Positions 20,101-23,953 of a stretch of 23,953 nucleotides of DNA are shown piece by piece (the stretch's first letter is position 1; each line of letters begins with the position of its first letter). The DNA is from a virus, in IMG/VR virus record IMGVR_UViG_3300031772_000280, positions 1 through 23,953 of that record; one strand, given 5' to 3'. A model generated the notes under the pieces. The model saw only the letters and a list, made by a program, of their open reading frames with translations, had not been told where the DNA came from and did not search any database. The translations under genes were made by a program, and so were the position numbers.

Positions 20101-22836
20101 GTATTTGGTAGGTTAGCAAAAGGTGAGATGGAAACACGAGCTCCAAAATACGGGGAAACTACCAAGGAATATCTTCAAGCTTTAGCCTCATTAAGTAAAA
20201 CGCCAAAGAACGCAGTAGAAGCTTGGAATATTCCAAGCACTCCTGAAGTTCCTATTAAATACTCTATCCAAGATATGGCTAAAAGTGTTAAAGAAAGTAA
20301 ATTCGTGGAAGACGATGTTAAACCCAAAGCAATTAATGCGATTAATAACATAAGAGAAGTAGGCGATCAAGCCCTACGTGCATTTGCTCCTGCTGCTCGT
20401 TCGGAGCAAGCCTTCCAGACACAAGCAGAATTTCGTAATGTTCTTGGGGAGATGTGGAATAAACAACTTCAGGCTTCAACTAAATTAGATAAGATTATGA
20501 AGGATATTAGAGGAGAAGTTTCCACAGTATCCTCAGTGCTTGACAATATCCGTTCTCAGGGTAAGACTTTAGCTGATACTTATTTCTCCAAAATGCCTGA
20601 AGGCGAAGCACATGAATTTATGGCGCGTATGGATAAAGGGCTAAACCAAGTTGATGCCCCACGCCAAGCCATTGCTGATTTTATGAAAACTTCATTTGAT
20701 TCCAGAGTACAAGCTATTCAAGAATTAGGTACTGGTCTACTCACAAACATCCAAACAGGGGAGGGGGAAAATCCATTTTTCCCTCGGTACTGGGAAAAAG
20801 GAGAAGAAGCACAAAAGACTATTTATTCTAATATATCCAAACGCCCTCTTGAAGGCGGCAAAGCATTTGCCAAACAGAGAGTGTTTGACGATATTTATGC
20901 AGGTATAAACGCTGGATACAAACTGGTATCTAATAATCCTGTTGACCTTTTCTTTATGAAACTTGGAGAACTTGATCGATATATTGCTACCCATAAAATG
21001 CTTCAGGCATTAGAGAACGAGGGCATTGCTCGTCTAGTCCCTGCCGGTGAGGGAATGGAGCAAGGAGAAACCAATATACTTGGAACCTATGGTACGGTAA
21101 AACGTGCTGAGGTAGACCCTAATGGTGTACAGCTTCTCGGTTCAGAAAAATCTTACAGGTACGCTGTACGTGATGATGTTGCACAGTTAGTTAATAACTA
21201 CCTTTCTCAGAATCTATATAATAATAAGTACACCGGGAAAGCGTTCTCAGGATATATGAACATAGCTAATAATCTTAATCAAATGCAACTTGGGGTAGGA
21301 TCTTTATTCCACGGCGGGTTTACTACTCTTGAAGCAATTATTAGCCACGCAGCCTTAGGAATTAAAGCTATTTCTAATGGTGAAATTACCAGAGGTGTAA
21401 AATATATAGCCGCCGCTCCTGCGGAAGCATGGAGAAACCCGCAAATAGGAAATAAAGTATTATCCGAAATGGCAACCCCAGGGAGCGAAGGTATTTCTAT
21501 GGGGATGAATATTCCATTGATAGCTGAAAATGCTGTTCTCGCTGGGGCTAGAAAAGGAATGGACACAAGATTCCAAACACATACAACAGAAAAAATGTTT
21601 GAGGCATGGTCTAATGGGAACAAAATAGGTGCAGTTATTAGATCACCACTCGCTATGGTGGAACAGATGGCGCGTCCTCTTATGGAATATCTTGTGCCTA
21701 GACAAAAATTTGGAGTTTTTGCCGATATGAGCTCCTATTGGATGAACGAACATCCAAATGCTTCTTTTAGCGAAAGACGTGATGCGATGCAAGAAATATG
21801 GAACCGTGTTGATTCACGTCTAGGCCAAGTTGTTTATGATCGACTATTTGTAAATAACATAGCCAAAAATTTTGTGCAAGGGGCCATTCGTGCTCCAGGT
21901 TGGACTGGGGGTACTATACTAGAACTTAGTGGAGGTATTAAAGATATTGGAACTATGATTAAAAATGTAGCCCACGGGGAAAAGCCTAATATGTCTGACC
22001 GCACAGCATACGGAGTATCTTTGGTTTTGACCACAATGATTGCCAATGGCTTACTAACCGCCCTGTTTACCGGAGAAGCCCCTGAGGGAAAGGACTTTGT
22101 AGCCTTTAGGACAGGTAATACCGACGAACATGGATTTGAAGAACGTTTTATGCTCCCTACTTACATGAAGGACGTTCTCGCCTATAGCGAAGCCCCAAGT
22201 ACTACCCTAGCAAATAAACTACATCCCGCTATTGGGCTAGTAAAGAACTTAGCAACCAATAAAGACTATTATGGTACTGAAATCATCCACGAAGGCGATA
22301 ATATAATCTCCCAAGCTGCTCAAGTTGCGGGGTTTACTATCAAACAATATCAACCTTTTTGGGTACGAGGCGTACAAAAAGAATCAGAACGTGGAGGTGG
22401 GGCTATGGCATTAGGAGCTCCATTTATTGGTATTATGCCAGCTCCTTCCGACCTTAATAGAACACCAGCAGAACGTATGATTCGTGGGTTTGTGTCCGAA
22501 CGTATGCCTAAAACATCTAAGACTAATGTAGAATTTGAACGGAGTAGAATGCTCACTAAACTTACTTCTGAATTTAGACAGCAAAATCCAGATGCAGAAA
22601 AAGACTTGCACGAAGCAATCGCTAATGGTATTATCAGTACAGTTGCTTCCAAAAGTATAAAAAATGCAGCTAAATTATCTCCACTTGAATCTGGATTTAA
22701 AAGATTGTCTCTTGAAGAAGCGCGGAAAGTAATGGAGCGAGCAACACCTGAAGAAAGAACTATACTATCACCCATTTTAAAAAACAAGGAAGCACATGCC
22801 AAAAAACTCTATCCCAATGCGGAAGAGAATCTCTAA
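17194..22836 (+). CDS. Giant multi-domain ejection protein: DUF3293-like, HAD-like and zincin domains plus conserved phage C-terminus
   Basis: The 1880-residue protein is by far the largest in the window, the size of internal proteins that podoviruses eject with their DNA. Order: hydrophobic stretches near 104-130, 160-185 and 245-262; a DUF3293-like region (about 400-500; PEESFVV 419-425, KFNQDSII 441-448); a HAD-like domain (about 658-815) with DIDG at 663-666, GSTWR 700-704 and D769-D770; a zincin motif HEKWH at 893-897 with E919/E920 and 'ARADAYQEY' following; then a long helical part. The last ~350 residues hold marks of phage ejection proteins (perhaps LPD38): 'APGWTGG', 'LPTYMKDVLAY' (~1654), 'NKDYYGTEI' (~1689), 'GIMPAPSDLN' (~1747). 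No transglycosylase motif was seen. Roles are inferred. Confidence 0.82.
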   Translation: MSEYFTLDEKGNRVPYNEPLPEKTTTVEETLKAPARILGKTVDILGEQAQGLIRHFRSSQNTSIAPLEQVSPQSTINMRNWGKNLAAASEIAPAYRAEHPIISTAGDIAETLPGTLAAFANPAGVITGPAAFFGGQYEKSYRSGIEHGLPEVSARSAAQAPATIAGIGAALMGPVAKVAGGLVPAARTAEELIRPAISTSLQRGLAGIAADTLVMQGQTAGIAEAEKATGARPEANAMEEVWKNPTAWVSAIMMGAGFRGLSGMQKALELRSLRSAMSNPEYPSQKRMLAAEKIQNALRETDPVAAEQFGAKALEAINNKQAMPFGLEKPKEKIINALEEKVANPESNFEDNLAKAMTEPIEKPITPGIHPELHNSLAFSVSKGIDPNVDMASTKKTEDYLKQQGIEYKRVQGVYKGTPEESFVVSNTPANAKIVNRIATKFNQDSIIHTDAEGNVKLIYNNGEEKFIGAMREVSPEETKTLQSYTFDPKSGKYFSTSEAQNATQEGGMEQGTKFQGVNTGNKGVGLSPAFMDAYLKQVTKDRKFATEENASGESAASLEAIRRSGNEPPRLRFDTRSGKGNILRGVDAVDFQPSPYEIVIQRTGRDGEMSIVSQGAKVTDSMLTRALSKYRASVEEGIGKQESTPEAGIALSNPSKKVIGLDIDGVFNINDGKGTVDPSRVIEFNKILNQNGNPDIVLGSTWRESALLKNDIAEAQAVVDSLGIKARVVGVTPDLGGDANMGSRGAEYKAWEDAYGRKYGSELVAVLDDRADLTELGPRHIKTENGLSEDTLNQLASALKPAPTLTKGIVQKTFPKSEVSETPEGFMVKTPGGTEMLVKEQSVIIMTPRERVAAEKAYGRELTASEEPIAAIELGLDTILSLTPRGVKAIDHEKWHWAEYAALSKKELDIVSKKYITEEARADAYQEYINKLGKNLNAKPANKIEAIWQKMVDFYQKVKSMFVLSEQDVFGRLAKGEMETRAPKYGETTKEYLQALASLSKTPKNAVEAWNIPSTPEVPIKYSIQDMAKSVKESKFVEDDVKPKAINAINNIREVGDQALRAFAPAARSEQAFQTQAEFRNVLGEMWNKQLQASTKLDKIMKDIRGEVSTVSSVLDNIRSQGKTLADTYFSKMPEGEAHEFMARMDKGLNQVDAPRQAIADFMKTSFDSRVQAIQELGTGLLTNIQTGEGENPFFPRYWEKGEEAQKTIYSNISKRPLEGGKAFAKQRVFDDIYAGINAGYKLVSNNPVDLFFMKLGELDRYIATHKMLQALENEGIARLVPAGEGMEQGETNILGTYGTVKRAEVDPNGVQLLGSEKSYRYAVRDDVAQLVNNYLSQNLYNNKYTGKAFSGYMNIANNLNQMQLGVGSLFHGGFTTLEAIISHAALGIKAISNGEITRGVKYIAAAPAEAWRNPQIGNKVLSEMATPGSEGISMGMNIPLIAENAVLAGARKGMDTRFQTHTTEKMFEAWSNGNKIGAVIRSPLAMVEQMARPLMEYLVPRQKFGVFADMSSYWMNEHPNASFSERRDAMQEIWNRVDSRLGQVVYDRLFVNNIAKNFVQGAIRAPGWTGGTILELSGGIKDIGTMIKNVAHGEKPNMSDRTAYGVSLVLTTMIANGLLTALFTGEAPEGKDFVAFRTGNTDEHGFEERFMLPTYMKDVLAYSEAPSTTLANKLHPAIGLVKNLATNKDYYGTEIIHEGDNIISQAAQVAGFTIKQYQPFWVRGVQKESERGGGAMALGAPFIGIMPAPSDLNRTPAERMIRGFVSERMPKTSKTNVEFERSRMLTKLTSEFRQQNPDAEKDLHEAIANGIISTVASKSIKNAAKLSPLESGFKRLSLEEARKVMERATPEERTILSPILKNKEAHAKKLYPNAEENL

Positions 22837-22840
22837 CACA

Positions 22841-22850
22841 AGGAAGGTGA
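22841..22850 (+). promoter_or_regulatory. Shine-Dalgarno deciding the start of the small metallopeptidase
   Basis: AGGAAGGTGA lies directly before ATG 22853 and includes AAGGTGA, a long match to the 16S rRNA anti-SD. An in-frame ATG at 22796 lies inside the giant gene with no comparable site, so 22853 is preferred. Confidence 0.8.
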
Positions 22851-22852
22851 TT

Positions 22853-23344
22853 ATGAACGCACAAGTGATGATGAAAAAATGGCAGCGACGTTTGGGTTTG
22901 GGAAATTGGGAGATAGATTTTCAAGTATTATCCCCGGAAGAATATCAACAAACTGAACAAATGTTAGGAGTAGAGCCAGGAGGCTCACAAGCATTAGTGT
23001 CCCCCTGTGCAGATCGTGCTGAAGCACAAATGAATCTCAGAGAAGGAAGTGATCGTCCTGAACTATCTATTATCCACGAATTAATTCATCTTAATCAGAA
23101 CGGCATGAATGAGATTATGACGCAAATGGTAAATAGTATTGATAGCAAAGTACTCGCTAATTCACTTGTGGAATTATACATCGCTGCGCATGAATGTAGT
23201 GTCCATAGTACTGCACGAGCTTTTTACAATCTTCAAAATAGCTACGAACTACAAATATCTAAACTCAAAAAACAACTTATATCAGAGAAAGAAGTACTTG
23301 TGGAGAAAGAAGTAACCCCGATGGGTTTTAGACTGGATGAATAG
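22853..23344 (+). CDS. Small HExxH zinc metallopeptidase (phage zincin)
   Basis: The 163-residue product has 'GLGNWEIDFQVLS' (15-27), an 'AEAQMNLRE' strand (56-64), and 'LSIIHELIHLNQNG' (71-84). The HELIH motif is at 75-79; H75 and H79 bind zinc and E76 is the catalytic base. E107 (LVELYIAA) is the likely third ligand, with H113 and E114 as alternatives. This strand-HExxH layout is that of small phage zincins, often of unknown substrate. The C-terminus (130-155) is a charged coiled-coil-like helix. It could process virion or host proteins. It starts 16 bases after the giant gene and so shares its transcript. Confidence 0.8.
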   Translation: MNAQVMMKKWQRRLGLGNWEIDFQVLSPEEYQQTEQMLGVEPGGSQALVSPCADRAEAQMNLREGSDRPELSIIHELIHLNQNGMNEIMTQMVNSIDSKVLANSLVELYIAAHECSVHSTARAFYNLQNSYELQISKLKKQLISEKEVLVEKEVTPMGFRLDE

Positions 23345-23352
23345 GAGAAAAT

Positions 23353-23583
23353 ATGTCAGTATCCTCAGCGTTTGCTTCCTTTCGGGAAAGCATAAACAAT
23401 TTAATCCGCAACGATAAACCAGAATGTGCTACCGATGTTATCTTTATATTTGGAATGTTGGTACTTTTAGCCTTGCAACTTTATGCTACTTTCGCACTCA
23501 CTACAATTCCTTATTTTGAAGTAATGCTCGCAGCAATTAGCACATGTAAAATGTTTAAAGCATTTGTGAAAAAGGAGAATTAA
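23353..23583 (+). CDS. Small membrane protein, possible second holin or entry protein
   Basis: The 76-residue product has a polar N-terminus, a strong membrane segment (about 27-50, TDVIFIFGMLVLLALQLYATFAL) and a second, amphipathic or hydrophobic stretch (about 53-70). It ends in a basic tail (KAFVKKEN). The form fits a class II-type holin (two spans, charged end), but it lies far from the endolysin, and another holin candidate is adjacent to the endolysin at 923-1195. It could instead be a membrane partner of the metallopeptidase or of the ejection proteins. AGGAG precedes ATG 23353. Confidence 0.7.
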   Translation: MSVSSAFASFRESINNLIRNDKPECATDVIFIFGMLVLLALQLYATFALTTIPYFEVMLAAISTCKMFKAFVKKEN

Positions 23584-23588
23584 CTATT

Positions 23589-23666
23589 ATGAAAGAGCAC
23601 AAGGGTAGGGGGTTTAGGGCTCCAGCCAAAAAAAGTAACCCTAATTTGAAAAAAGTTAAGGGGTAA
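23589..23666 (+). CDS. Very small basic peptide (25 residues)
   Basis: ATG 23589 to TAA 23664-23666 encodes 25 residues with nine Lys/Arg before the last two residues: MKEHKGRGFRAP, then AKKSNPNLKKVKG. AAGGAG at 23572-23577 lies 11 bases upstream, inside the end of the previous gene. It is the last gene before the terminator. It is too short for a fold call. The high positive charge suggests nucleic-acid binding or a minor virion peptide. It may be a chance frame, but the Shine-Dalgarno, tight spacing and terminator 4 bases beyond the stop favour a real gene. Confidence 0.5.
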   Translation: MKEHKGRGFRAPAKKSNPNLKKVKG

Positions 23667-23670
23667 TATC

Positions 23671-23704
23671 GAAGGGGGGTTTAACCCCCCCTTCTTTATT
23701 TTAA
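23671..23704 (+). terminator. Intrinsic terminator ending the late operon
   Basis: GAAGGGGGG (23671-23679) pairs with CCCCCCTTC (23686-23694) around TTTAAC, followed by TTTATTTTAA. It terminates plus-strand transcription. On the minus strand the same stem has no T-run after it, so it acts mainly in one direction. Its T-tail overlaps the end of the convergent gene. Confidence 0.88.
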
Positions 23705-23938
23705 GGCATATACTTTATAATGTCTCGCTCTACCATCCCAATCCCTCTTTACGTATCTATCTTTTACCAATATTGTACCAGCGCGTACCCCTTCTCTTAA
23801 TAGTTTTTGTGTTTTTATTAGACTAATATTTAGAAGAATACCTATTTCTGTAGTAGTAAGCCCCTCAGATACATCATTGGTAGTAGCAAGCTCAAGAGCT
23901 TTCCGCCATTCTTCGTAAGTAATATCTGTTTGCATCAT
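23696..23938 (-). CDS. Small winged helix-turn-helix regulator
   Basis: The 80-residue minus-strand protein has 'GLTTTEIGILLNISLIKTQKLLREGVRAGTI' (26-56), a helix-turn-helix of the MarR/winged-helix kind. A wing of two strands follows (LVKDRYVKRDWDGRARHYKVYAL). It would bind DNA. Two ATGs lie in tandem (23938 and 23935). GGAGG (plus-strand 23943-23947) is 4 bases from the outer and 7 bases from the inner, so the inner one may be used. It converges on the late operon and is the only minus-strand gene, so it probably belongs to a differently timed (early or middle) unit whose promoter lies beyond the window. Confidence 0.82.
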   Translation of the reverse strand: MMQTDITYEEWRKALELATTNDVSEGLTTTEIGILLNISLIKTQKLLREGVRAGTILVKDRYVKRDWDGRARHYKVYALK

Positions 23939-23953
23939 TCTGCCTCCGGTCGG

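Noticed and set aside
22796-22852. Upstream in-frame ATG giving the small metallopeptidase 19 extra residues
   Set aside because: It lies inside the giant gene without a Shine-Dalgarno. ATG 22853 has a long match just upstream, and the extra residues are basic and unlike the family start.

Overview
The window reads as the late (virion structure and lysis) arm of an AT-rich tailed-phage genome. I infer podovirus (short-tailed) morphology. There is a portal of the long podoviral kind, a connector, a compact set of tail genes and one giant ejection-type protein. No tape measure, major tail tube, sheath or baseplate gene is present. A Gram-negative host is inferred from the T7-type amidase and from a lysis-region protein with an outer-membrane-barrel-like C-terminus. 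No integrase, tRNA, CRISPR array or insertion sequence was seen. Almost all genes lie on the plus strand, are tightly packed (several TAATG or short overlaps) and carry good ribosome binding sites.

Layout. 1-911: end of a glycine-rich repeat protein and a small virion-type protein that carries one unit of a similar repeat at its C-terminus. 923-2322: lysis module made of a holin-like membrane protein, a membrane-anchored protein with a barrel-like C-terminus, and a T7-lysozyme-type zinc amidase. 2359-6137: large terminase, portal and a small GTG-start gene overlapping the portal end. 6138-9159: a sigma70-like promoter, a scaffold-like protein with an 11-residue tandem repeat, an N4-gp56-type major capsid protein, a 12-bp stem-loop, two probable capsid accessory proteins and a strong intrinsic terminator. 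9173-14758: small neck genes, head-tail adaptor, propeller-like tail protein, an appendage protein with an inserted beta domain, a 21-residue-repeat tail protein and a tyrosine-rich tail protein. 14759-22836: a second sigma70-like promoter sharing the heptamer CCCTTGC with the first, then three genes that look like ejected or internal virion proteins. 22853-23666: a small HExxH metallopeptidase, a small membrane protein and a 25-residue basic peptide, closed by a terminator. 23696-23938 (minus): a convergent winged-helix regulator.

The most unusual element is the 1880-residue protein at 17194-22836. It has a conserved phage ejection-protein C-terminal half. Its N-terminal half contains a domain resembling DUF3293, a HAD-like domain of the type grouped with RNA-repair 'Swiss Army Knife' HADs, and a zincin motif (HEKWH). 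The next gene encodes another HExxH zincin. Together they suggest that the phage delivers, or matures its virion with, a set of enzymatic effector domains at the start of infection. Family names are from memory of sequence patterns; no search was run.
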